A stretch of DNA of 64,000 nt from Bradyrhizobium diazoefficiens. GTDB lineage: Bacteria; Pseudomonadota; Alphaproteobacteria; Rhizobiales; Xanthobacteraceae. Positions 34,986-43,550 of the stretch are shown here, piece by piece. The stretch is from positions 7,902,501 to 7,966,500 of the forward strand of contig NZ_CP067102.1 of the NCBI RefSeq assembly GCF_016616885.1. Reading direction: 5' to 3'. Numbering within the stretch: the first letter of the stretch is position 1; every line of letters begins with the position of its first letter. Under the pieces are notes generated by a model. The model had not been told where the DNA came from and did no database searches. It worked only from the letters and a program-made list of their open reading frames with translations. The translations under genes were made by a program, and so were the position numbers.

Positions 34986-36206
34986 ATGAACAAGAAGCTC
35001 TCCCTGCTTGCCGCAGCAACCGCGTTGTCACTGCTCACGACCCAGGGCGCTTCTGCCCAAAAGGCCTACGACACCGGCGTCACCGACACCGAGATCAAGA
35101 TCGGCAATGTCGAGGCCTATTCGGGACCTGCTTCCGCCTACGGCGTCATCGGCAAGACCGAGGAAGCCTATTTCAAGATGATCAACGATCAGGGCGGCAT
35201 CAACGGCCGCAAGATCAACTGGATCTCCTATGACGACGGCTACTCGCCGCCGAAGACGGTGGAACAGATCCGTAAGCTGATCGAAAGCGACGAGGTCTTC
35301 CTGGTGTTCAACGCGCTGGGTACGCCGACCCAGACCGCCGTGCAGAAATATCACAACTCCAAGAAGGTGCCGCAGCTCTTCCTCGCCACCGGCGCCAGCA
35401 AGTGGAACGACCCGCACAACTTCCCCTGGACCATGGGCTTCCAGCCGAGCTACCGGGTCGAGGCACGGATCTTCGCAAAATACATCTTGAAGGAGAAGCC
35501 GGACGCCAAGGTCGCGATCTTCTATGCCAACGACGATTTCGGCAAAGACTACCTTGCCGGCATCAAGGACGTGTTCGGCGACAAGGCCTCGAAGCTGATC
35601 GTGGCTGAAGAAAGCTACGAGACGTCGGAGCCGTCGATCGACGCCCATATCGTCAAGCTCAAGGACACCGGCGCCGATGTCTTCGTGAATATTGCGACCC
35701 CGAAATTCGCAGCGCAGGCCATCAAGAAGATCGCCGAGCTCGGCTGGAAGCCGATGCATCTGATGAGTGACGTGTCGGTGTCGATCGGCGCAGTGATGAA
35801 GCCCGCCGGCCTCGAGGCCTCCGAAGGCGTGCTCTCGGCCGGTTACCTCAAGGACGCGTCGGATCCGCAGTGGAAGGACGATGACGGCATGAAGAAGTTC
35901 ATGGTCTTTATCGAAAAGTACATGCCGGGTGCGAACATTTCGGACGCCAATCTGGTTTACGGCTACGCCGCAGCCCAGACCATGGTGCAGGTGCTGAAGC
36001 AGGCGGGCGATAATCTCACCCGCGAGAACGTGATGAAGCAGGCCGCCAGCCTGAAGGACTTCACCCCCGACACGCTGATCCCGGGGATCACGATCAACAC
36101 CTCGGCCACCGACTTCGCGCCGATCGAGCAGCTCAAGATGTGGCGGTTCAAGAGCGGCCAGTGGGAGCTGTTCGGCCCCATCATCAGCGCCGAGCCGAGC
36201 GGCTAG
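34986..36206 (+). CDS. ABC transporter substrate-binding protein, LivK family, stand-alone
   Basis: This encodes 406 residues with a signal peptide ending near GASA (~24). The mature protein starts QKAYDTGVTDTEIKIGNVEAYSGPASAYG, the usual Peripla_BP_6 opening. It continues with INGRKINWISYDDGYSPPKTVEQ and later FYANDDFGKDYLAGIKD. AAGGA precedes the ATG. It is flanked by terminators on both sides and has no permease or ATPase nearby, so it is a monocistronic orphan binding protein. It probably shares a Liv-type importer encoded elsewhere. Confidence 0.88.
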   Translation: MNKKLSLLAAATALSLLTTQGASAQKAYDTGVTDTEIKIGNVEAYSGPASAYGVIGKTEEAYFKMINDQGGINGRKINWISYDDGYSPPKTVEQIRKLIESDEVFLVFNALGTPTQTAVQKYHNSKKVPQLFLATGASKWNDPHNFPWTMGFQPSYRVEARIFAKYILKEKPDAKVAIFYANDDFGKDYLAGIKDVFGDKASKLIVAEESYETSEPSIDAHIVKLKDTGADVFVNIATPKFAAQAIKKIAELGWKPMHLMSDVSVSIGAVMKPAGLEASEGVLSAGYLKDASDPQWKDDDGMKKFMVFIEKYMPGANISDANLVYGYAAAQTMVQVLKQAGDNLTRENVMKQAASLKDFTPDTLIPGITINTSATDFAPIEQLKMWRFKSGQWELFGPIISAEPSG

Positions 36207-36234
36207 CTTCGACGGGAGACTGCCGACACATGCG

Positions 36235-36264
36235 AGATAGCGGCCGCAAGGCCGCTATCTTTTT
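36235..36264 (+). terminator. Rho-independent terminator with GCAA tetraloop
   Basis: An 11-bp stem (AGATAGCGGCC / GGCCGCTATCT) is closed by a GCAA loop and followed by TTTT. It ends the binding-protein transcript. It is also near the 3' end of the convergent XRE gene. Confidence 0.93.
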
Positions 36265-36282
36265 GGGCGCTCGGGCGCAAGT

Positions 36283-37053
36283 TCAGGCAGGCAGAAAGAG
36301 CGCAAAAGACTCGTCGACGGTACGCCGAAGGTGATCGCGATACAGCTTGTAATGCGCGTGGTCGGGCGCGATCCGGCCCACAATAGGATCGGCGATATTC
36401 CGCGCCGGCACATAGGCGATCGGTGCCGCGACGGGGGTCAGCTGCGAACCGGCGCCGGCGCGCAGCGTCGCGATGATGCCATACATCGCGCCAGACACGG
36501 TTGGCCGCGATACCGTGATCACGCGATGCTGGCCATGCTTGTTGATGACAAGATAGATGAACCCCGACTGATGCGGCACCGCAACTTCGCCGGTGTGTTC
36601 ATAGGCCGCATCGGTCCGCTCGCCCTCGCGGAAGACCAGCGAGGAAAGCTTCGGCTCCCAGGCGATCTCGGTACGATAGGCGAAGATCGCATCCTTGTCG
36701 CCAAAGGACGGCCGCAGCGTGATGTAGACGTCTTCGAGCCAGGTCACCGCGCGATGCGAATAGGAGCCGAGGCTGTCGGGCGCGACATCGTTGCCGGCCG
36801 TGGGCGACGGTGCAACCGTGCTCTTGCGCAAGGACACGCCCAAGGCCTGCTCGAGCCGGACCGTGGTTGCCAGCGTGAACGGTCGGCGGCCGCCGAGCGC
36901 CTTCTCCAGCGTCGACAGGCTGAGCTTGGCCTGCTCGGCCAGCGCCTGCCGCGAAATCCGGCGCCTCGCGATCTCCTCGCGGATCGTCTCCGCGACCTCC
37001 CGGCTTTGCTCGTCCGAAAGCTGCCCGTCAGAGAGCTTGTCTTGCGTCTGCAT
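36283..37053 (-). CDS. XRE-family helix-turn-helix regulator with C-terminal sensory region
   Basis: This encodes 256 residues. The N-terminal HTH_3-type domain is at ~28-75 (ISRQALAEQAKLSLSTLEKAL is the recognition helix region). A ~150-residue C-terminal domain reads LEDVYITLRPSFGDKDAIFAYRTEI and looks like a small-molecule or protein sensing domain of unknown type. ATG 37053 has AGGG upstream; the frame is open far beyond it, antisense to the next gene, which is not real coding. It is divergent from the sortase-target gene 186 bp away and is the natural candidate to control it. Confidence 0.8.
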   Translation of the reverse strand: MQTQDKLSDGQLSDEQSREVAETIREEIARRRISRQALAEQAKLSLSTLEKALGGRRPFTLATTVRLEQALGVSLRKSTVAPSPTAGNDVAPDSLGSYSHRAVTWLEDVYITLRPSFGDKDAIFAYRTEIAWEPKLSSLVFREGERTDAAYEHTGEVAVPHQSGFIYLVINKHGQHRVITVSRPTVSGAMYGIIATLRAGAGSQLTPVAAPIAYVPARNIADPIVGRIAPDHAHYKLYRDHLRRTVDESFALFLPA

Positions 37054-37239
37054 CGTTAACCCTGCTCCACGCCGCCAGTCTAGCAGGGCGGACAAGTCAG
37101 CACAAAACCGGACATCGCCGCCAAAGGGGCGGCCCGGCAAGGCCAGCGGCGGCGGAACATTGCCGATCATTCTGCTCGCGGAATCGCCCCCTCCCGACCG
37201 ATGCTCGGCGGCGTCGAACACACTTCGGGAGCAGGAAAA

Positions 37240-39501
37240 ATGGACAATTGCGACGCAGTCGACGACAACGATCACCCTTGGCTCGGCAGACTGGTCAAGG
37301 TCGGACTGTTCCTCCTGGCGCAGGGCATTGCCGTGCTCCTGGTCAGTTTCGTGGCCCTGCTGGTGAGCTTCGCGCCGGGCTGGTCGGCGACGACCGAGCA
37401 GGCAAACCTGCTCCAGCCCGGCGATGCCAAGTCCGGCAGCCTCCTCCTGAAGGAGGACGGCGCTTACACCGAAGCCATCCGTCTCGGGGTCGATGTCGAC
37501 ATCACGGTATCCGGCCCGACGCTGCGCACGCGCGTCACGCAGATCTTCCGCAACCCGACCAACGACTGGGTCGAGGCCACCTATGTCTATCCGTTGGCCA
37601 CCGACGGCGCCGTCGACACGCTCAAGATGGTGGTCGGCGACCGCGTCATCGTCGGCGACATCAAGGGGCGTCAGCAGGCACGCGTGATCTACGAGCAGGC
37701 GCGCCGCAACGGACAGAAAGCCGCGCTCACCGAGCAGGAGCGGCCCAACATTTTCACCAACTCGGTCGCCAATATCGGTCCCGGCGAAACCGTGCTGGTG
37801 CAGATCGAATATCAGGAGCCGGTGCATCAGTCCGGCAACGAATATTCGCTGCGCGTGCCGCTCGTGGTCGGCCCGCGCTACAATCCGGCGCCGATCGTGC
37901 AGAGCGTCGACTTTCGCAAGGACGGCTCCGGTTGGGGCGCGACCAATTCTGACCCGGTGCCCGACCGTGACCGCATCTCGCCGCCCGTGCTCGATCCTGC
38001 CAAGAATCCCCCGATCAATCCGATCAGCATCACGGTGCACCTGAAAGCCGGCTTTGCGCTTGGCGAGGTCAAGAGCCACCATCACAACGTCAAGATCGAG
38101 AGCCCGGACAACACGACGCGCGTCGTGACGCTCGCCGACGGCACCGTGCCCGCCGACCGCGACTTCGAGCTGACCTGGAAGCCGGCCGCCGAGAAGGCAC
38201 CGTCGGTCGGCCTGTTCCGCGAGCATGTCGGCGATGCCGACTATTTGCTCGCGTTCGTCACGCCGCCGGCCGCCGAGCAAGCAACGCAGAAGCCGCAGCC
38301 GCGCGAAGTGGTGTTCGTGATCGACAATTCCGGCTCGATGGGCGGCACTTCGATCGAACAGGCCAAGGCGAGCTTGCTCTATGCGCTCGGCCGTCTCCAG
38401 CCGAACGATCGCTTCAACGTCATCCGTTTCGACGACACCATGGACGTGCTGTTTCCGACCTCGCTGCCGGCCGATGCCGCGCATATTGGTGAAGCGACGT
38501 CGTTCGTCAGCGCATTGCAGGCACGTGGCGGCACCGAGATGGTGCCGGCAATGCGCGCGGCGCTGACCGACAAGCTCGGTGACACCAACATGGTTCGCCA
38601 GATCGTCTTCCTCACCGACGGCGCGATCGGCAACGAGCAGCAATTGTTCGAGGCGATCACCGCGATGCGCGGCCGCTCGCGCATCTTCATGGTCGGTATC
38701 GGCTCAGCGCCCAACACCTATCTGATGACGCGGGCCTCCGAGCTCGGCCGCGGCGCCTTCACCCACATCGGCTCGGTCGAGCAGGTCGAGGAGCGCATGC
38801 GCGGCCTGTTCGCCAAGCTGGAGAACCCTGCCGTGACCGGCCTCACCGCAAAGTTCTCCGAAGCCAAGGCCGACATTACACCCGCGATCATTCCCGACAT
38901 CTATCGCGACGAGCCGCTGGTGCTCGCAGCAAAGCTCGACAAGCTTGCCGGCTCGCTGGAGGTCAAGGGTCGCGTCGGTGACCGGCCGTGGTCGGTGACG
39001 CTGCCGCTGCAAAACGCCGCCGAGGGCAAAGGCCTGTCAAAACTCTGGGCCAGACGCAAGATCGGCGATGCCGAGGTGGCGCGGACGCTCCGCGAGATGG
39101 CGCCGGAGGACACGGACAAGACGATCCTGGCGCTGGCGCTCGACCATCAGATCGTCACGCGACTGACCAGCCTCGTCGCGGTCGACAAGACGCCGAGCCG
39201 TCCCGAAGGCGAGAGGCTCAAGCTCAGCGAGCTTCCGATCAACCTGCCGGCGGGCTGGGATTTCGCGAAGGTGTTCGGCGAACGACAGCAGCTGACGCCG
39301 ACACAGCCGCGCGAGCGCCGCGCCGATGCAGGCCAGCCTGCGGCAAGGCGGCCGGCTCCTGTCACGCCCAATGCGATCCGCCTGCCCAAGACCGCGACTT
39401 CGGCCGCGCTGAAGATGATTGCAGGCCTGATCATGATCGTTCTCGCCCTGATCCTGTTCGTGTTCAACCGGCGTCAGCACTTGCTCACTGACGCCGCTTG
39501 A
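37240..39501 (+). CDS. Sortase-target surface protein with VIT and vWA domains (marine proteobacterial type)
   Basis: This encodes 753 residues. There is a membrane segment/signal anchor at ~22-46, a VIT domain (~60-190; VTQIFRNPTNDWVEATYVYPL) and a vWA domain (~355-530) whose metal site begins FVIDNSGSM with Asp362. The C-terminus is a sorting signal: LPKTA at 715-719, a hydrophobic helix (~726-742) and a positive tail (NRRQ). This is the architecture of the sortase target paired with single class GN-type sortases in Gram-negatives. GCAGGAA lies 5 nt before ATG 37240; an upstream ATG at 37201 is less likely. The matching sortase is the next gene. Confidence 0.88.
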   Translation: MDNCDAVDDNDHPWLGRLVKVGLFLLAQGIAVLLVSFVALLVSFAPGWSATTEQANLLQPGDAKSGSLLLKEDGAYTEAIRLGVDVDITVSGPTLRTRVTQIFRNPTNDWVEATYVYPLATDGAVDTLKMVVGDRVIVGDIKGRQQARVIYEQARRNGQKAALTEQERPNIFTNSVANIGPGETVLVQIEYQEPVHQSGNEYSLRVPLVVGPRYNPAPIVQSVDFRKDGSGWGATNSDPVPDRDRISPPVLDPAKNPPINPISITVHLKAGFALGEVKSHHHNVKIESPDNTTRVVTLADGTVPADRDFELTWKPAAEKAPSVGLFREHVGDADYLLAFVTPPAAEQATQKPQPREVVFVIDNSGSMGGTSIEQAKASLLYALGRLQPNDRFNVIRFDDTMDVLFPTSLPADAAHIGEATSFVSALQARGGTEMVPAMRAALTDKLGDTNMVRQIVFLTDGAIGNEQQLFEAITAMRGRSRIFMVGIGSAPNTYLMTRASELGRGAFTHIGSVEQVEERMRGLFAKLENPAVTGLTAKFSEAKADITPAIIPDIYRDEPLVLAAKLDKLAGSLEVKGRVGDRPWSVTLPLQNAAEGKGLSKLWARRKIGDAEVARTLREMAPEDTDKTILALALDHQIVTRLTSLVAVDKTPSRPEGERLKLSELPINLPAGWDFAKVFGERQQLTPTQPRERRADAGQPAARRPAPVTPNAIRLPKTATSAALKMIAGLIMIVLALILFVFNRRQHLLTDAA

Positions 39502-39530
39502 GAGAGGAGCCCCCCAACTCCTCTTGCTCA

Positions 39531-39583
39531 GCGCGCGCGGCTGCCCGTCCCGATACCAACGGCCGCGCGCGCCTTTTTCTTTT
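39531..39583 (+). terminator. Terminator between the sortase target and the sortase gene
   Basis: An 11-bp GC-only stem (GCGCGCGCGGC / GCCGCGCGCGC) with a 20-nt loop is followed by CTTTTTCTTTT. It is strong on paper, so sortase expression may depend on partial read-through or its own promoter. Confidence 0.85.
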
Positions 39584-39663
39584 CGTCATTGCGAGCGCAG
39601 CAAAGCAATCCAGACTGCCTCCAAGGAAAGACTCTGGATTGCTTCGCTTCGCTCGCAATGACG
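39584..39663. repeat. Palindromic repeat (CGTCATTGCGAG family, copy 2)
   Basis: Arms CGTCATTGCGAGCG and CGCTCGCAATGACG, inner AAGCAATCCAGA and TCTGGATTGCTT. It begins at the terminator's T-tract and ends within 4 nt of the sortase ATG chosen here. It therefore occupies the space where a ribosome site would normally be. Confidence 0.9.
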
Positions 39664-39666
39664 ATT

Positions 39667-40245
39667 ATGGAATCAATGCCCCGCCTCATCTCGCCTCTGG
39701 TCCTGGCGCTTGTCGGAACGATGCTGTTCGGCGACGGCGCCTACATCCACGCCAAGGCGTGGCTCGCGCAGATTCTGCTGGAGCGTGCGTTCGACCGGAG
39801 CGTTGCCACCGGTCAGCCAGTCAAGCCATGGTCCTGGGCCGATACCTGGCCGGTGGCCCGGATAGAGGTGAAACGGATCGGCGCCAGCGCCATCGTACTG
39901 GAGGGCACGAGCGGCCAGGCGCTCGCTTTCGGACCCGGTCATCTCCACCAAACGGTTGATGCGGGCGAGCGCGGCGTTGCGATATATGCTGCTCATCGCG
40001 ATACACATTTCCGCTTCCTGCGGGATGTCGCCATTGGTGACGTGATCGATGTCGCACGCAGCGACGGTCAACACTTTCGCTATCGCGCGGATTCCTCGGC
40101 CGTGGTCCGTTTCGATGCATCGGGCCTCGACGACGCGGCAGAAGGTTTCGCGCTTGTTCTTGCGACCTGCTGGCCATTCGACGCCGTCACCTCCGGCCCC
40201 GAGCGCTACATCCTGCATGCAACATTGATTGGCGCCGACAGATAG
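39667..40245 (+). CDS. Class GN-type sortase
   Basis: This encodes 192 residues. The N-terminal membrane anchor (LVLALVGTMLF) is followed by the sortase beta-barrel with the catalytic triad: His110 (AAHRDTH), Cys168 (LATCWPF) and Arg180 (GPERYILHA). It should cleave the LPKTA signal of the partner protein upstream and join it to a cell-envelope amine. The start is uncertain: ATG 39667 is used, with 39676 and 39658 possible. No good ribosome site is visible because the palindromic repeat 39584-39663 abuts the start. Confidence 0.88.
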   Translation: MESMPRLISPLVLALVGTMLFGDGAYIHAKAWLAQILLERAFDRSVATGQPVKPWSWADTWPVARIEVKRIGASAIVLEGTSGQALAFGPGHLHQTVDAGERGVAIYAAHRDTHFRFLRDVAIGDVIDVARSDGQHFRYRADSSAVVRFDASGLDDAAEGFALVLATCWPFDAVTSGPERYILHATLIGADR

Positions 40246-40382
40246 ATCGTCCGTCGGGCCGGCGAGGCGCGGCGTCATTCATTCCATCACACGGCATGCC
40301 ACCCACACGGTTGCCACTCCGAAGAACTCGCCATAGAACAGAGTGACGCGCTGCCAAAGAGAACAACAAGTGAGATCACGCC

Positions 40383-42617
40383 ATGGAAGCCCGGGTCGCT
40401 AAAGCGCAAGTCTCTGCTGCGTCGGTTCCTGCCCGCTCATGGTCGCCGCCGCCCGATGCCAGCGACATCGTCAAGGGCATCCACGCCATGCTGCATCCGC
40501 ACAACATCGTGCTGGTGGGCGCGACCGACAAGCCGGGCAACTACGCCGAGCGCATCTGGAACAATCTGGTCAGATACGGCTTCGAGGGCGGCCTCTATCC
40601 TGTCAACGCCAAGCGCGAAATCATCTGGGGCGTGCCCTGCTACAAGGATTTTGCGAGCCTCCCCGAGAAGCCTGATCACGTTTTGGTGCTGGTGCCCGCA
40701 CGCTTTGCCGTGCAGGTGATCCGCGACGCCGCTGCCGCCGGCGCGCGATCCGCTACCATCGTCACCTCGGGTTTCAGCGAGTTGCAGGATGACGAGAGCC
40801 AGAAGCTCGCCGCGGAGCTGCAACAGGCCGTGCGTGAGACCGGGCTTGCCGTTACCGGCCCCAACTGCCTCGGCAATTTGAGCGCCGGCGAAAAGCTCTT
40901 CACCAACATCGACGACCGCATCGTCACCATGGAACAAGGCGCGGTGGCGATCGCCGGCCAATCCGGCGCCATCGTCATGGCAATCCGCCAGGCGCTGGAG
41001 GATCGCGGCGTCGGTGTCGGCTACATGGTGACAACAGGCAACGAGACCGGGCTCGAGACGCCCGACCTGATGCGCTATTTCGCCGAAGATCCGAGCGTCA
41101 AGGTGATCGTGGTCTATCTCGAAGGCGTGCGCAACACCAAGGCGTTTCGCGACGCCTGCAAGGCCGCGCGTGCCGCGAGCAAGCCGGTGATCGCGTTCAA
41201 GCTCGGATCATCGGAAGGCGGCCGTGCCGCCGCAATGGCGCACACCGGCGCACTGGCGGGCTCGATCGAGACGTTCGACGCGATTGCAACCCGTGAAGGC
41301 GTGATCCGCGTGGGCGGGCTCGACGAGCTGATCGAGACCACCGAATGCTTCGTCCACGCCGCCGTGCCCAAGGGCGACCGGCTCGCCGCCGTCACGCTGT
41401 CCGGCGGCAAGCGCGGCATGCTGCTCGATGCCTTCTATGCCGCAGGCCTGAATTTTGCACCTTTGAGCCCGCACGTCGGCTCCGAGCTCGCAAAAATGCT
41501 CGGGCCGGGCTCGATCGTCGGCAATCCGCTCGACGCCGGCTTTGCCGCCGTGGTCGATCCTTCCGTCTACATGAAGTCGATCAAGCTCATGATCGACGAT
41601 CCCGATATCGACATCGTCATCATCGACGCCGAGTTTCCGAAAGCGCCGCACGAGCAGCGCGAGCGAAACTTGCGCATCGTCAACGAGATGGCGAGCCGGG
41701 CCTCAAAGCCGGTGATCTATATCAGCGCGATGTCGATCGGCTTCACCGACTTCACCAAGGGCCTGCGCAAATCGCTGCCGCACCTCGCGGTGATGCAGGG
41801 CATGGACCGCGCGGTGACCGCGATCAAATCGCTGGTCGCCTATGCCAGGCTGCGCAAAGAGGTACCCGACATCGTCTCGAGCTCGAAACCCGCCGCGCGC
41901 GCCGTGCTGGAGAAAGCGCTGGCGTCGGCGAGCGGCGCCGCGCTCGACGAGGTCGCCTCGAAAAAGCTGCTGAAGGCCTATGGCATTCCGGTCTCGAAGG
42001 AGGGAATTGCGCAGACGGCGGCGGACGCCGTGAAGATCGCCAAGCAGATCGGCTTTCCGGTCGTGGCCAAAGTCGTCAGCGCCGAGATCCTGCACAAGTC
42101 CGATATCGGCGGCGTGGTGCTGAACCTCAACAGCGCGGCTGAGGTGAAGAAAGCATTTTCCGACATCACCGCGCGGGTGAAGAAGCTGAAGGGCAAGCCG
42201 AAGCTCGACGGCATCCTGATCGCGCAGCAAGTCAAGGCCGAGCTCGAGCTCGTGGTCGGCGCGTCGCTCGACGCTGAGATGGGGCCGGTCGTGCTGTTCG
42301 GCACCGGCGGCATCGATATCGAGCTGATGAAGGACGTGGCGCTGGCCGGCGCGCCGCTGGACGAGGCCGAGGCGCGGCTCCTGATCGGTCGCACCAAGGC
42401 CGGCATCAAGATGCGCGGCTATCGCGGCAAGCCGGCACTGCACGAGGCCTCGGCCGTGAAGGCGCTGGTCGGCCTGTCCAACCTGATCGCGGATGCCGGC
42501 GACCGGATTGCCTCGATCGACGTCAATCCGTTCCTGATCAATGCCAAAACCGGCGTCGCGGTCGACGCGCTGATCGTGCTGAACAATGCGGCTGCGAAGC
42601 GCGCCGCTGGGCATTGA
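40383..42617 (+). CDS. NDP-forming acyl-CoA synthetase (acetate--CoA ligase family, fused alpha-beta)
   Basis: This encodes 744 residues. The N-terminal CoA-binding domain (VLVGATDKPG, ~44-53) and the succinyl-CoA ligase-like region carry the phosphorylated histidine His287 in AHTGALAGS. The C-terminal ATP-grasp domain follows (~520-740: VVAKVVSAEILHKSDIGGVVL, then DVNPFLI at the end). It interconverts an acyl-CoA plus NDP and phosphate with the free acid plus NTP, so it can also make ATP from acyl-CoA. The ribosome site is weak. Single gene; the MCE protein follows 100 bp later. The acyl specificity is unknown. Confidence 0.88.
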   Translation: MEARVAKAQVSAASVPARSWSPPPDASDIVKGIHAMLHPHNIVLVGATDKPGNYAERIWNNLVRYGFEGGLYPVNAKREIIWGVPCYKDFASLPEKPDHVLVLVPARFAVQVIRDAAAAGARSATIVTSGFSELQDDESQKLAAELQQAVRETGLAVTGPNCLGNLSAGEKLFTNIDDRIVTMEQGAVAIAGQSGAIVMAIRQALEDRGVGVGYMVTTGNETGLETPDLMRYFAEDPSVKVIVVYLEGVRNTKAFRDACKAARAASKPVIAFKLGSSEGGRAAAMAHTGALAGSIETFDAIATREGVIRVGGLDELIETTECFVHAAVPKGDRLAAVTLSGGKRGMLLDAFYAAGLNFAPLSPHVGSELAKMLGPGSIVGNPLDAGFAAVVDPSVYMKSIKLMIDDPDIDIVIIDAEFPKAPHEQRERNLRIVNEMASRASKPVIYISAMSIGFTDFTKGLRKSLPHLAVMQGMDRAVTAIKSLVAYARLRKEVPDIVSSSKPAARAVLEKALASASGAALDEVASKKLLKAYGIPVSKEGIAQTAADAVKIAKQIGFPVVAKVVSAEILHKSDIGGVVLNLNSAAEVKKAFSDITARVKKLKGKPKLDGILIAQQVKAELELVVGASLDAEMGPVVLFGTGGIDIELMKDVALAGAPLDEAEARLLIGRTKAGIKMRGYRGKPALHEASAVKALVGLSNLIADAGDRIASIDVNPFLINAKTGVAVDALIVLNNAAAKRAAGH

Positions 42618-42717
42618 TGTCGCGCAGGGCGGACAAGTCGTTAACCCGCCCTCGTTAATGTTGCAGCCATCCGGGCTCCTTCCAACTTCCCCGCTTTGGT
42701 CGTAAAATCGCACCCGT

Positions 42718-43548
42718 ATGGCACGCGCGAGCAATCTGGTGATCGGAACGACGACGCTGGCGGTGATTGCCGTGGCGTTCGGCGGCGTGCTCGGCGTGCA
42801 GAAATGGCGCACCATCCAGAGCCGCGGCCAGTTGCGCGTGGTGTTCGAAGGCGGCTCCGCCAGCGGCCTGCGCCGCGGCGGCCCGGTCAATTTCGACGGC
42901 GTGCCCGCCGGCCAGATCCTGTCGATCAAGCTGGACAGTCCGCGCAAGGTCGTGGCGCTGGTGTCGCTCGACAACACCGCGCCGATCCGCAAGGACACCG
43001 TCGCCGGCATCGAGTTCCAGGGCCTCACCGGTGTCGCAGCGGTCTCGCTGATCGGCGGCGCACCGTCAGCGCCGCCGGTGCCGCTGGACTCGGACGGCAT
43101 TCCGGTGCTGACCGCCGACCTCAGCGACGCCGAATCCATCGTCGACACGCTGCACAGCGTCGATCGCAGCATCGTCAGCAACGCACCCGCGATCAAGGAC
43201 GGCCTGCGCACGTTCGAAAACCATACGGCCGATCTCAGAGGCAAGGGTGACGAGATCGACGCGGTGATGCTCAAGGTCGACAATGCATTCGCAGGATTCG
43301 ACAAGGCGGTCACCAAGATCGAAGGCGTGGTCCCCGGCTTCGTCGACGGCAAGGCCGACGATCTGTTCGAAAAAATGAAGGGGCTGCACGAGCTCGCGGA
43401 CACCATGAAGAAGAAATCGGCAAGCTTCCTCGAGGACACGCGCCACTCGCTGCTCGATCTCAGCGAGGCCGCCAACAAGATGAGCGGGACGCCCGCGCCT
43501 GCCGCCGCCCCGCGTCCGCCGCGCAAGCCAACGCAGCAGAAGCGGTAG
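42718..43548 (+). CDS. MCE/MlaD-domain membrane protein, unaccompanied
   Basis: This encodes 276 residues. One N-terminal membrane helix (~6-27), then an MCE domain (~38-115; VVFEGGSASGLRRGGPVNFDGVPAGQI, the typical MlaD opening), then a long helical region with heptad-like patterns and a Pro/Ala/Lys-rich tail. MCE proteins form hexameric tunnels that move lipids between membranes, normally with an ATPase and permease (MlaF, MlaE). Neither is adjacent here. It is convergent with the autotransporter gene, whose stop lies 2 nt away. Confidence 0.85.
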   Translation: MARASNLVIGTTTLAVIAVAFGGVLGVQKWRTIQSRGQLRVVFEGGSASGLRRGGPVNFDGVPAGQILSIKLDSPRKVVALVSLDNTAPIRKDTVAGIEFQGLTGVAAVSLIGGAPSAPPVPLDSDGIPVLTADLSDAESIVDTLHSVDRSIVSNAPAIKDGLRTFENHTADLRGKGDEIDAVMLKVDNAFAGFDKAVTKIEGVVPGFVDGKADDLFEKMKGLHELADTMKKKSASFLEDTRHSLLDLSEAANKMSGTPAPAAAPRPPRKPTQQKR

Positions 43549-43550
43549 AG

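Noticed and set aside
36235..36264. The hairpin after the binding-protein gene as a riboswitch or small RNA
   Set aside because: A single perfect stem with a GCAA loop and T-tract is a plain terminator.
37054..38643. Upstream extension of the XRE regulator frame by ~530 codons
   Set aside because: The extra part is antisense to the VIT/vWA gene and has no homology pattern. The HTH protein starts cleanly at 37053 with AGGG upstream.
41703..43526. A 607-codon open frame on the - strand across the synthetase and MCE genes
   Set aside because: It spans two genes with firm motifs on the opposite strand. The translation is compositionally biased and lacks domains.
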